A DNA stretch of 32,322 nt. Origin: Candidatus Cloacimonadota bacterium. Lineage in GTDB: Bacteria > Cloacimonadota > Cloacimonadia > Cloacimonadales > PWNZ01. The translations under genes were made by a program, and so were the position numbers. How positions within the stretch are numbered: the stretch's first letter is position 1; each line of letters starts with the position of its first letter. The notes beneath the pieces were generated by a model that saw only the letters and a list, made by a program, of their open reading frames with translations, ran no database searches and was not told the origin of the DNA. The stretch is taken from assembly GCA_003564155.1 (NCBI GenBank), contig PWOA01000032.1:1-32322 (forward strand). The letters run 5' to 3'. Positions 17,866-27,000 of the stretch are shown in pieces.

Positions 17866-18840
17866 ATGAATATTTTAGTAACCGGCGGAGCTGGCTTCAT
17901 TGGCTCGCATTTATGTGACAAACTTTTATCTTTGCATTACAGGGTCTTTTGTCTGGATAATTTCTCTGATTTTTATGCTCCCTGTATCAAAAGGGGTAAT
18001 ATAAAAAAAAGCCGAGAAAACAGCCGATTTGAGCTCTTAAGTGGAGATTTGCGGGACAAGAAGTTCCTCGATAAAATTTTTGCACAGTTCCATTTCGATA
18101 CTATTATTCATTTAGCGGCTATGGCAGGTGTACGTCCATCAATTGAAAACCCTGAACTATATTACGATGTTAACATTAATGGAACTTTTAATTTGCTCCA
18201 GCAAATAGCGGTTAACTCAAAATATAAAGACACTAAAACCGATTTTATTTTTGCATCGTCATCATCAGTTTATGGGAATAATAACAAGATACCTTTCTCA
18301 GAGAATGATCCGGTTGATAACCCCATCTCACCATATGCCGTTACAAAAAAATCCGGCGAATTAATATGTTATAATTATCATCACCTTTATAATATACCTG
18401 TAATCTGTTTACGGTTCTTTACAGTTTACGGGCCTAGGCAGAGACCCGATTTAGCGATACATAAGTTTACTAAAATGATTCTTAACAATGAAACGATTCC
18501 CGTATACGGTGATGGAAAAACAAAAAGAGATTATACTTATATTGATGATATAATTCAAGGTGTCATGAAAACGATTAACTACCTGAAAAAGAATAACGAT
18601 TCACCTCTCTTTGATATCTTCAACTTGGGTGAGTCACGAACTATTGAATTAAATGAAATGATTGCTACAATTGAAAGACAACTCGGTAAAAAAGCCCAAA
18701 TAAAACACCTCCCCTTACAACCAGGAGATGTCTCTCAAACGTATGCCAATATTGATAAGAGTAGACAAATGTTAGGCTATGAACCTCAATTCGACTTCAA
18801 TGACGGGATAGCTCATTTTGTAGACTGGTTATTAAAATAA
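17866..18840 (+). CDS. NAD-dependent epimerase/dehydratase, UDP-glucuronate 4-epimerase-like
   Basis: 324 residues of the extended short-chain dehydrogenase family. The Rossmann motif is GGAGFIGSH (residues 7-15). The catalytic Ser/Tyr/Lys set is in FASSSSVYG and SPYAVTKKSGE, with YxxxK intact. LAAMAGVRPSIENP, RFFTVYGPRQRPDLA and the C-terminal LQPGDVSQTYA are the patterns of the UDP-glucuronate or UDP-galacturonate 4-epimerase branch. It probably interconverts nucleotide sugars for surface polysaccharide. The exact sugar cannot be fixed from sequence. It has a modest ribosome binding site (ATGAGGATAAT) and lies 92 bases after murA. It converges with groES across a shared hairpin. Confidence 0.85.
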   Translation: MNILVTGGAGFIGSHLCDKLLSLHYRVFCLDNFSDFYAPCIKRGNIKKSRENSRFELLSGDLRDKKFLDKIFAQFHFDTIIHLAAMAGVRPSIENPELYYDVNINGTFNLLQQIAVNSKYKDTKTDFIFASSSSVYGNNNKIPFSENDPVDNPISPYAVTKKSGELICYNYHHLYNIPVICLRFFTVYGPRQRPDLAIHKFTKMILNNETIPVYGDGKTKRDYTYIDDIIQGVMKTINYLKKNNDSPLFDIFNLGESRTIELNEMIATIERQLGKKAQIKHLPLQPGDVSQTYANIDKSRQMLGYEPQFDFNDGIAHFVDWLLK

Positions 18841-18845
18841 TAAAA

Positions 18846-18888
18846 AACCCTTTAATAAGATCCTTAGCTAAGGATATATTAAAGGGTT
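18846..18888 (-). terminator. Strong intrinsic terminator for groES
   Basis: AACCCTTTAATA (18846-18857) is the exact complement of TATTAAAGGGTT (18877-18888), and the inner ATCCTTA/TAAGGAT extends the hairpin nearly to its tip. On the minus strand the stem is followed by a run of six T residues (A residues 18842-18847 on the plus strand). It therefore reads as a terminator for the leftward groES transcript. On the plus strand the stem is followed by A residues, so it is a poor terminator for the epimerase. Confidence 0.85.
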
Positions 18889-18917
18889 AAAAAAGACGAG
18901 TTGCCGTAATTTAAGTA

Positions 18918-19187
18918 TTAGATAAATTTGGCTAAAATGTCACTGCGGGAAAGCACCATCAGTTTCTTGTCTTCGACATCTATTTCAGTACCGGAATATT
19001 TCCCGAAAAGAACCTTGTCTCCAACTTTGATTATTTCTTGCAACTCTTTATCAGTGCCGACTGCTACAATCTCTCCCATTTGAGGTTTCTCTTTAGCAGT
19101 ATCGGGTATTATAATCCCGCCGACCTTTTTCTCCATTAAATCTTTGACCTCAACGGCTACGCGATCATCAATTGGTTGTATCTTCAT
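18918..19187 (-). CDS. groES: Co-chaperonin GroES
   Basis: 89 residues, slightly shorter than the 94-97 of well-known homologues. It starts MKIQPIDDRVAVEV, has a mobile loop at about 16-33 (MEKKVGGIIIPDTAKEK), then GEIVAVGTDKE, KVGDKVLFGKYSGTEI, and a C-terminal LMVLSRSDILAKF. GroES caps GroEL to form the folding chamber. It is preceded by AAAGGAGGAATAATT and a CIRCE-like operator, and followed by a strong terminator with no groEL next to it. It is therefore a single-gene unit and groEL must lie elsewhere. Confidence 0.96.
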   Translation of the reverse strand: MKIQPIDDRVAVEVKDLMEKKVGGIIIPDTAKEKPQMGEIVAVGTDKELQEIIKVGDKVLFGKYSGTEIDVEDKKLMVLSRSDILAKFI

Positions 19188-19221
19188 AATTATTCCTCCT
19201 TTATGGTCTATAGTTATTTTT

Positions 19222-19248
19222 TTAGCAAACCAAGTTTTCGAGTGCCAG
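19222..19248 (-). promoter_or_regulatory. CIRCE-like operator (HrcA site) upstream of groES
   Basis: On the plus strand TTAGCAAAC is followed by exactly nine bases and then GAGTGCCAG. The CIRCE consensus is TTAGCACTC, nine bases, GAGTGCTAA. Each arm matches seven of nine positions with the exact spacing. It lies in the groES promoter region, 34 bases upstream of the start codon. HrcA repression of groES is established in many bacteria. Its operation here is an inference from the site alone. Confidence 0.65.
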
Positions 19249-19274
19249 TTTTATCGAGTCGTTATTTCTGTCAA
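19248..19274 (-). promoter_or_regulatory. Candidate groES promoter
   Basis: On the minus strand a perfect TTGACA (19269-19274) is followed after 15 bases by TAAAAC (19248-19253), four of six matches to TATAAT with a short spacer. The CIRCE-like site begins where transcription would start, which fits HrcA-type repression. The -10 assignment is tentative. Confidence 0.4.
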
Positions 19275-19372
19275 TGTTTTTGTCGTTATTCGTTACCTTT
19301 TTTGGTTTCTAGGGATCTTACAAAAAGTAGTGTTAATTCATCGTTATAACTAAAAACTGAGACTCTACAGCA

Positions 19373-20938
19373 TTATTTTAGCAGAACCATTCTCTTAACT
19401 TCTCTATGGGATGGAGTTATCATTTGATAATAATATACTCCGCTGCTGACTCTTTGCCGGTTATAGTCTTTCCCGTTCCATACAACTTCATGATTTCCCG
19501 CGGGATATTTTTTATTCGCAAGAGTCGTTATTCTCTGTCCTCTCATATTGTATATTTCTAAAGTGATATGTTGAGGTTTTTCGAGTGTAAAGCTGATATT
19601 AGTCTGAGGATTAAATGGGTTAGGATAATTATTTTGGAGTTTAGTTATTTGAGCAATATGTAAATCATCGATCGAAGTAACACCTTCAGGGGGTGTAATC
19701 AGAATGGTATTGTTAACAGGATTAAAATTTGTTCTGTCGGAGCTTCCGCCTGAAATGAATATCCGTCCGTCATTTAAAAGAACCATTCCTGCAGAACTGA
19801 TATAGTAGTTAATTCCGTAAGAGTTTTCCGGGACAGTAAGTGTTCCTTCATCCAGATCGATACTGTACACAGTGATTGTTGAGAGAGTATCACGTTCCGG
19901 AACATTGGCTACCAAATAAGCTTTATTTCGGGAATAATCAATAAGAGGATGATTATCAAAAAGAGCTCTAGTAGATGTTGGTAAAGGTGGTTCGGTAACA
20001 AATTGTTTGATATCTTTACTTACAGGATTAAAGGTGAATAATATATATTCGGTGATATTATCCTCATTATGAGAACCTAACCAGAGATACTCACCATTTG
20101 GCATTTGTTGCATAAACGAAGGACGAGACCAACTATTAGTTATATCCCATTGAATATCATTAATAGTCAGAGAATTATGAAGTGTAGATATTTTCCCTTT
20201 GCGTGGTTCGAAGTATTCAATTGGCATCTTATCCAAACTCCCGGTTGCTGTACGTCCGCCGAGAACAACTGCTCCACTGTCTGCTGTTGGTATCACGATT
20301 GTCAGAGATCTGGCAACTTCAAATGGACCTACTGCGGAAAATTCACGTTTTATCGGATCATACAATTCTCCATAAGTATGAGCATCATTGTGTGTCCACC
20401 ATGCTCCAGCAATTAGAACTCTCCCGTCACTCATAGTTGCAGATCCGGTTCCGGAACGGAAACGGACCATATTCGATACTGCAGTAAAAGAGCTATCAGC
20501 CGGGTTATATATTTCGCTAGTCGCATAATAAGGAATTCCTAAGCTACGACATCCACCTGCAAGTAAATATGTCCCATCATGCAGGCGATCAAATATCGGC
20601 CAGCTATGGGTATAGACCATATTCATCGTGGTAAATTCTTCAGTTCCCGGCTTCCATATCTCAGCTGTATTAAGACCATGAAAACCAGTCCCGTGCCCCC
20701 CTAAAAGAACTACCTTACCATCGGGTAAAGTGATGTAATTGTGACCCATCCGCGCGGTATTCATTAGTGGACCCGGTTCGTATTTTGCTAAATTATCATT
20801 GGTTATGGTTTCGTTACGATAATTAATTAATTGGCTTGGTGAAATATCAATGTTTGTAAGTTTATCTGCCCGTAAAGGCATAAATGTTATACACGTGAAT
20901 AAAATAAAAAACATAAAAACTGCATTAATCTTTTTCAT
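19373..20938 (-). CDS. Exported kelch-like protein with C-terminal type IX-type sorting domain
   Basis: I start at ATG 20938 (MKKINAVFMF), which has AAGGAGATTTATT just upstream, giving 521 residues. A longer in-frame start at 20995 lacks support. Residues 1-24 form a signal peptide ending in LRA. Residues about 60-420 contain five or six kelch or galactose-oxidase-like repeats with the pattern DGxxxLxGG (DGKVVLLGGHG, DGTYLLAGG, DGRVLIAGA, GAVVLGGRT, DGRIFISGG), a beta-propeller of unknown ligand. From residue 436, NNYPNPFNPQTNISF begins a beta-sandwich that ends GVYYYQ and KRMVLLK, the sorting domain typical of secreted proteins in FCB bacteria. The catalytic residues of galactose oxidase are not obvious, so no enzyme activity is claimed. 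Confidence 0.88.
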   Translation of the reverse strand: MKKINAVFMFFILFTCITFMPLRADKLTNIDISPSQLINYRNETITNDNLAKYEPGPLMNTARMGHNYITLPDGKVVLLGGHGTGFHGLNTAEIWKPGTEEFTTMNMVYTHSWPIFDRLHDGTYLLAGGCRSLGIPYYATSEIYNPADSSFTAVSNMVRFRSGTGSATMSDGRVLIAGAWWTHNDAHTYGELYDPIKREFSAVGPFEVARSLTIVIPTADSGAVVLGGRTATGSLDKMPIEYFEPRKGKISTLHNSLTINDIQWDITNSWSRPSFMQQMPNGEYLWLGSHNEDNITEYILFTFNPVSKDIKQFVTEPPLPTSTRALFDNHPLIDYSRNKAYLVANVPERDTLSTITVYSIDLDEGTLTVPENSYGINYYISSAGMVLLNDGRIFISGGSSDRTNFNPVNNTILITPPEGVTSIDDLHIAQITKLQNNYPNPFNPQTNISFTLEKPQHITLEIYNMRGQRITTLANKKYPAGNHEVVWNGKDYNRQRVSSGVYYYQMITPSHREVKRMVLLK

Positions 20939-21347
20939 AATAAATCTCCTTATGATTTGATAACTCCAAAAGATTTTGATAATACAATATGTCAATAATT
21001 AGTTTAGTATAGACGTCTGATATCTTATGTATGGCTGTTTATGGAATTGTCTATGACTTAATTAGTTCTTCAATATTTATCTGCTTAACCGATTATCGGG
21101 GTTTAAAGAAACTATGCCAATAGGTAATTATGAGAGGAAGAACTCAGATCTTGAGTGATGATTATAAGGAATATTACGGTAAGTTACCAAAGTGAAAAAA
21201 ACAGATTGGAGTTTCAGGGCTTAATCAACAAATTTACTTATTATCTCTATGACGATATTGTTGATTTAATTTTCATGGCAGTATAATAAATTAGTTAATC
21301 CGGTTAAGCAGTGTTAACTGAATATTAATAGCAACTGTTATGTTTAA
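20939..21347. other. Intergenic region between hisS and the kelch-like gene (409 bases)
   Basis: No gene or RNA is recognised. AATCAACAA (21223-21231) and TTGTTGATT (21258-21266) form a nine-base inverted repeat around 26 bases, without a T run, so it is not a standard terminator. On the minus strand a TTGACA at 20990-20995 is followed 18 bases after its TTG by ATCTTTTG. This resembles a Bacteroidota-type promoter (TTG, about 19 bases, TAnnTTTG) and could drive the kelch-like gene. That reading is weak. Confidence 0.4.
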
Positions 21348-22616
21348 TCAGGATTTTATTAAAAAGGTGATGAGATATTCCTGAGGATATGTATTCTGTA
21401 TTCCTTTATCTAAATCTTTAATAGTGATAGTTTTTGTGTCGATTTCATCATCTCCGAGCATTAAAGCATAGCGAGCTTTAGAATTAGCGGCAGCTTTCAT
21501 TTGTGCTTTTAGCGAGTTTTTCTCAATATTGTATTCGGTTTTTATTCCTTTATCTCTTAATTCCATAATAAGCTTGAGACCTTCAGGGACAGCCCGGTCT
21601 CCGATTATTATCAGATAAGCATCAGGTGCCGGTTCATTTCCAAAACAGAGGTTATTTTGTTCCATTGCTCCGATAAGTCTTTCAAAACCACCGGCAAAAC
21701 CGATAGCTGGAGTGTCGGATCCGCCTAAAGTAGCAAATAATCCATCGTATCTTCCGCCACCGAGCAGAGCATTTTGTGTCTTGCGACTCGTATCCGTAAT
21801 TTCGAATGCCGTACGATTATAATAATCCAGACCTCTAACGATGAACGGGTTAATATCATATTTTATATTAAGGTAGTCTAAATAAGAGCATACATTTTTG
21901 AAGTGGTAATCACATTCTTGATCCAGATAATCTAAAATCAGAGGAGCATCTTTAGCAATAGTTCGGCATTTAGACACTTTACAGTCTAAAAGTCTTTTAG
22001 GATTAGTTGCTATTCTGTTATGGCAGTCAGGGCACAAATCGGGTTTATATTTAGAAAAAAAAGATACCAGAACTTTATCGTATTCAATTGAACATTTAGG
22101 GCATCCGATACTATTAATCTCCAGGCAAAAGTCTTTTATTCCAAGATTTCTAACAAACATATCAGCAAACCAGATAACTTCAGCGTCATTATATGGATGA
22201 CGGGAACCGATTAATTCAATTCCATATTGATAGAACTGACGATATCTGCCTTTCTGGGGACGGTCATACCTAAACATAGGCCCTAGGTAGAATAGTTTGC
22301 TAATATTTCCGTCTTTTTGGAGATGGTTTTCTATAGTACTACGAACTACCGGAGCAGTGCCTTCAGGTCTTAAAGCGAATACACGGTCTTTTCGGTCGGT
22401 AAATATATACATTTCTTTTTCTACTATATCAGTCGTACTGCCTACGCTACGTTCAAATAAATCTACAACCTCGAATATGGGGGTTACAATTTCTCTATAG
22501 TTGAAGACGGAAGCAATTTCTCGGAATTTTTCCGTTATCCACTGCCATTTATAGCTTTGGCCGGGAAGTATATCAAAAGTTCCCCGGGGTGCTTTGTATA
22601 GATTAGCCTTACTCAT
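21348..22616 (-). CDS. hisS: Histidyl-tRNA synthetase
   Basis: 422 residues, a normal length. It begins KANLYKAPRGTFDILPGQ. Motif 2 is YLGPMFRYDRPQKGRYRQFY (about 110-129) with the catalytic Arg116, and the histidine-specific segments are RGLDYYNRTAFE and LLGGGRYDGL. A four-cysteine segment (CPKC and LCPDC, then CKVSKC) is common in non-enterobacterial forms. The C-terminal anticodon-binding domain spans about 330-420. The enzyme charges tRNA-His. The stop is TGA (21348-21350 on the plus strand). Reading through would add 19 residues before TAA, with no family resemblance. It lies downstream of the SRP RNA on the same strand. Confidence 0.97.
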   Translation of the reverse strand: MSKANLYKAPRGTFDILPGQSYKWQWITEKFREIASVFNYREIVTPIFEVVDLFERSVGSTTDIVEKEMYIFTDRKDRVFALRPEGTAPVVRSTIENHLQKDGNISKLFYLGPMFRYDRPQKGRYRQFYQYGIELIGSRHPYNDAEVIWFADMFVRNLGIKDFCLEINSIGCPKCSIEYDKVLVSFFSKYKPDLCPDCHNRIATNPKRLLDCKVSKCRTIAKDAPLILDYLDQECDYHFKNVCSYLDYLNIKYDINPFIVRGLDYYNRTAFEITDTSRKTQNALLGGGRYDGLFATLGGSDTPAIGFAGGFERLIGAMEQNNLCFGNEPAPDAYLIIIGDRAVPEGLKLIMELRDKGIKTEYNIEKNSLKAQMKAAANSKARYALMLGDDEIDTKTITIKDLDKGIQNTYPQEYLITFLIKS

Positions 22617-22661
22617 TCATAATACCTCAATGCTTACTTATAAATTTATATTACATAAAAA

Positions 22662-22680
22662 TGGAAAAAGGTGTGCACCT
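22662..22680 (-). terminator. Possible terminator of the SRP RNA gene
   Basis: On the minus strand AGGTGCACACCT forms a short stem (AGGT/ACCT around a four-base loop) followed by TTTTTCC. It lies directly after the pairing partner that closes the SRP RNA Alu-side helix. The stem is short, so readthrough into hisS, which starts 55 bases on, is likely. Confidence 0.4.
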
Positions 22681-22940
22681 GCAGTTGATACCTATCTCAT
22701 CCGTAACCAAGAGTAGTTAGCTCAGAACAAATTGTCCGGCGGCACATAGCGAGTTCTGCTTATTGCTGCTTCCTTCCGGACCTGACAAGGTTCGCAGTCC
22801 ACTATTGCGCCGGGTTTGTTCATCAACACCACTTGCTCCCATTACGGGGAGAATCGATATTCTCCTGCAGGGATTCAGTCCCCCTGTAGCGGGTTGGGGG
22901 TTACAGGGCACCGCTAGCTCCCCACCTAGCACACTCGAAC
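22672..22940 (-). ncRNA. ffs: Signal recognition particle RNA, large type with Alu domain
   Basis: The minus strand contains GTCAGGTCCGGAAGGAAGCA, the universally conserved helix 8 core that binds Ffh. The 5' part reads GTGCTAGGTGGGGAGCTAG and then CGGTGCCCTGTAACCC, the conserved Alu-domain sequence with the UGUAA motif. Long-range pairings support one long RNA: AACAAA with TTTGTT, CCGTAA with TTACGG, and CCTGCAG near the 5' domain with CTGCAGG at the 3' end. The predicted length of about 269 bases matches the large Bacillus/Thermotoga type, not the roughly 110-base 4.5S type usual in Gram-negatives. The ends are estimated from the promoter and from the last pairing. Confidence 0.92.
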
Positions 22941-22948
22941 AAAAACTT

Positions 22949-22957
22949 ATTATATCA
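22949..22957 (-). promoter_or_regulatory. Extended -10 promoter of the SRP RNA
   Basis: The minus strand reads TGATATAAT, a perfect extended -10 (TGnTATAAT). Eight bases separate it from the G at 22940, where the RNA sequence appears to begin. A TTGACA lies only nine bases upstream of the -10 and cannot serve as a normal -35, so the extended element probably carries the promoter. Confidence 0.7.
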
Positions 22958-24094
22958 CATTCATGTCAAGTTATGTTTGCTCAGTAGAGCTCAACATGAT
23001 TAGTTTGCAGGTTTAGATCTACAAAAATGAAAGACTAAATACTGAGCGGTAATGACTATCTTTTTTTCCAAAAATTCGGTTACATATTTTTCTTCCACTT
23101 ATTATTTTTAGTGTTCAATTGAATCTAACTTACTGATAAATTTCATAATATATAATACTTATCTGTTTTTAATCCGTCACGATGTTGCATTAATCGGGTT
23201 AAATAATGATCTCGAATATTTTGGATAATTACATCTTGAATAAATAACCTTATAATGATATCAATATTAGGTTTGGAGAGAGGGGCAAAAATATCTATTG
23301 AGATAATTGTTACTAAGGGTAGGATTATTATTGAAGGGCTGCAAATAATTATCTTAGCATCATGTTATAACTGCCCCTTTTAGAAGCATATAAAAGAGTT
23401 TAGACAGTGAGTTTGTGTTCGTATTTTTTAAAATTTAAATATAGTGTTTGAAAAATTATATTAAGTAAAGTAATAAATCGCTTGACAGGTTAAAGGTGTT
23501 TGCTAAACAGGGACTGTAGCTATATATAGATCAAAGAATTTGATGAAAATGTTAGGAGAATCTTGTGAAGTGTTATAATTATTTTGTATTTATTGAGTGT
23601 TTAGGCTTATAAAGTGGGCGGCTAATACTGACTTTTATCAAAGTATCATAAACCATTATTACAACCGAAATGTGTGAGGAGGTTAATTATCGATCTAACC
23701 ATTACAGTTTGTTTTAAGCAATAATTTGAGATGATGATTACAACTTAAACTACGGAAGTTTTATATCATTCGAACACCAACTTAAAGTAAGGAGAATAAA
23801 CCCAACATGACAGATGATTATGTTTCTCTGAACGAAAATGAAGTTAAATTTATAAATGACTTGACAGGATAGAGGTTGTTTGGAGTATGACTTGCATAAT
23901 TTAATATATTTAAGGCTTCTTAGGCCTATGTTTAAGAAGTTTAGCGGAGGTTTAATGACGCAGTTTTTATTTATTAGTGAAAAAAGAAAAAAAATAATGA
24001 AGAAAAGCGTTAACATTGACATAATGTTACGGGACTATTTTGCAAAAGAAAAAGTTAATATTTTGATCGCAAGATCAAATCAAAAGGAGGAAAG
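22958..24094. other. Long intergenic region upstream of the giant repeat protein
   Basis: About 1.1 kb of AT-rich sequence divides the divergent SRP RNA and the giant gene. No convincing gene was found. It holds nested inverted repeats at 23279-23380, an imperfect direct repeat at about 23465-23503 and 23845-23882, and small reading frames just before the giant gene (21 codons at 23807-23872 and 47 codons at 23955-24098). Frequent stops in all frames and AT-biased composition argue against larger undetected genes. Confidence 0.6.
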
Positions 24095-24098
24095 ATGA
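23955..24098 (+). CDS. Possible small coupled ORF before the giant gene
   Basis: 47 codons starting MTQFLFISEK, rich in Lys and Arg. A GCGGAGG site lies four bases upstream of ATG 23955. Its TGA stop overlaps the ATG of the giant gene as ATGA, a standard translational coupling arrangement. I recognise no family and see no signal peptide or membrane segment. It could equally be a chance frame inside the 5' leader of the giant gene, because its last codons span that gene's ribosome binding site. Confidence 0.25.
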   Translation: MTQFLFISEKRKKIMKKSVNIDIMLRDYFAKEKVNILIARSNQKEER

Positions 24099-27000
24099 GT
24101 TTATCACGGTTGGTTAAAATAGTGAAGTCAGGAAAGCTATTTCTAACTTTCTTAATCTTGAGTTTTATTCTTATATTACCTGCTCAAGGTAATGCCCAAG
24201 AATATAATTTGACATTCGGATTAGTGAATGCCGATACCGACGTACCGGAAGAGGCTGGCACTATATCCGTCAGTATTTATGATGCAGTTGGAGAGGAATG
24301 GGGGGATTGGCAAGTTGTTGCCGTTGAAGATCCGCTTACCTTAGACGAAGATACCGAAGTTACTGTAAAAGCCGAATCTGACCCGGGATGGAGATTCGAT
24401 AAGTGGGTCGTTGATCCGGATGTTTACCTTGAGGATGACGGGGTTATTACCTTAGTGATGACCGAAGATTTCCACGTTGATGCTCTGTTCAAGGAAACTC
24501 ATACCTTGACCGTTAGAACCCGTGACATGTTCGACCAACATGCAGAAGGTTCGAGTTATATTAGTATTGATGGCGTTAGTTATTCACTGCCGAGTGGTGG
24601 AAGAGTGATGACTTTTGATAAGTATGATGTATATCCTGCTGTAACAGAAGTCGAATTAATAGCTGATGCTCGAGAAGGTTGGGAATTTTTCAAATGGAAA
24701 ATTCGCCGAGAAGAAGGTGTTAACTACGAAAGCAGTGCTGCAACTATACCAGTAGATATGGATGATGAAATAATTGCAACTGCCCACTTTAAGAAGATCC
24801 AGACATTGACTTTGTCACATGATGATCTTGCTGGAAATATTGACATAATATCAGTTGATCCTCCAGATGCCGAAATTGACGCTGCAACTTACTATAAGAC
24901 TACAGTATTAAATGGTGACATAACTGCAGTTACATTAGAAGCGACAGCAAATCCTGGCTGGAGATTCGATAAATGGGAAGTAGAGCCTGAAGATTTGGGT
25001 GTTGTTAACAATAATGAAGTTACCGTAACTATGGCTGATGACGTTGAGGTTATTGCTCATTTTATACAGCAATTTGACTTAGAGATAGTCAAAGTAGGCG
25101 AAGGGACGGTTGCTCCTGTTGTTGGAACTCATACTTATGATTCCGGAGAACAGGTTACCTTGATTGCAGATGATGATGATGCTAATTTTATTTTTGATCA
25201 TTGGCTCATAGAGAAGGCTGGTGATGAAGATATTATCAGTGTAAAAACAATAAATGTAACCATGAGTGATGATGTTACAGCGACTGCACATTTTCTTGAA
25301 AGATTCAGTTTTACATATAATGTCAGTCCACAAGAAGCAGAAGGTGATGTTAATATCGTTGTTTCACCTGATCCTCATGAAGTCAGCGATCAAAATGGTT
25401 TAATAAATTATTATAAAGATGGTACAGTAGTTACTATTGAAGCAATAGATGTACCGGGCTGGGAATTTGATAAATGGGAAGTAAATGGAGCTGATGTAAC
25501 AGATAACCCGGCAGAAATTGCAATGACTGAAAATGTAAATGTGACTGCCGAATTTATTCAGACTTATGATTTAACTGTTGCCGGAATAGGCCAAATGGGA
25601 ACCTTAGAGATCGTAAGAAGTACTTTCTTTCAAGATCTGACATTAGAGCACACAGTTCCTGAAGTAGGTGCAACTTATTATAACCGCATCTTAAGCGAAG
25701 GCAGTGCTAATGATGATTATAAAAGAACTGGTATAACTTATGATGTTGGCGTAGATTATGCTTTCAGTCACTGGAAAGTTATTGAAGATGGAGCAAATGT
25801 TGATATTGACGCACATGATTCATATGAAATACACCAAAACGGATATTTACTTATCAGCGATAACGAAGATCCACTATCTGGTCATGATTTTACAGCTAAG
25901 CATGTAGAAGTTGAAGCCGTTGTTTATAAAATGTACGATTTGACTAGGGTTGAGGAAGGCAATGGTACAATCTCACCTACATTAGTAGACGGTTTTGTAA
26001 GTGGTGACAGATACAGTGAAGGTTCAGAGGTAGTAATAGAAGCTGTTGCCGAAAACAGTTGGAGATTTGATAGATGGGAAGTAAATCCTGAAAATTTGGG
26101 TGTTGTTGATGGTAATGAAGTTACTGTAACCATGAATGCTGACATTGAGGTTACCGCCTATTTTGTAGAACAATATAATTTAGAAGTAACTAAAGTCGGA
26201 GAAGGAACTACAACTCCTGAACCAGGTATTCATCCCTATGATGTTGGTGATCAAGTTTTATTGACTGCAAACGCTGCTGAAGGCTGGGCTTTTGTTCACT
26301 GGATGATCGATGGTGTTATCGAAGAAGATTCACAGTTTATCCTCACAATGGATAGTCCCAAAAATGCGGAAGCAGTTTTTGGGCGTAAACGTTATTTAAC
26401 TACCAATTATAATGATCAAGAAGGTTCGGTAGTTGTAAGTCCGCTTCCGGAAGGTGAAGAGCCGGATGAATATTATATAGATGGAACTGAAGTTACGCTT
26501 GAGGCTACACCTATAGGCGATTTTATATTCCATTATTGGGAAGTTGTTACTCCTTTAACAACTTACACTATGGATAATCCCATAGAAACTATTACAATGG
26601 CTACTAATAAAATAGTTACAGCCCATTTTATTCAAGGCTATGAATTAACCATAGAGGTAGTAGGCGAAGGTACAACAGATCCTATACCGGGAGTATATAT
26701 ATACGAAACAGGCGAACTTGTTACTATTCAAGCTATCCCTGATGATGGTTGGATGTTTGACCGCTGGGAAGTAGATAGTGAAATATGGGACGATATAGAT
26801 GGCGCAATATCCGTTGTTATGGATGCTCATAAAACTGCAACTGCCTTCTTTGTCAGAGCATACGATTTAAATGTTTTAGCTCCGGAAGGTCAAGGTACCA
26901 CAGATCCTGATCAAGGTAGTCATGAGTATGCTGCAGGATCTTTAGTGCCTGTAGAAGCATTCCCTCACATTGATGAAGTAGCTGGAGAATATTGGCGCTT

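Noticed and set aside
18846-18888. Bidirectional terminator also serving the epimerase gene
   Set aside because: On the plus strand the stem is followed by A residues, not a T run.
19226-19250. Sigma-54 promoter for groES because the minus strand contains TGGCAC
   Set aside because: No GC element follows at the required spacing; the sequence is better explained as a CIRCE arm.
22964-22969. TTGACA as -35 of the SRP RNA promoter
   Set aside because: It is only nine bases from the perfect TATAAT, too close for a normal -35.
22717-22987. Open frames on both strands of about 71-74 codons
   Set aside because: They lie entirely inside the SRP RNA gene or its promoter.
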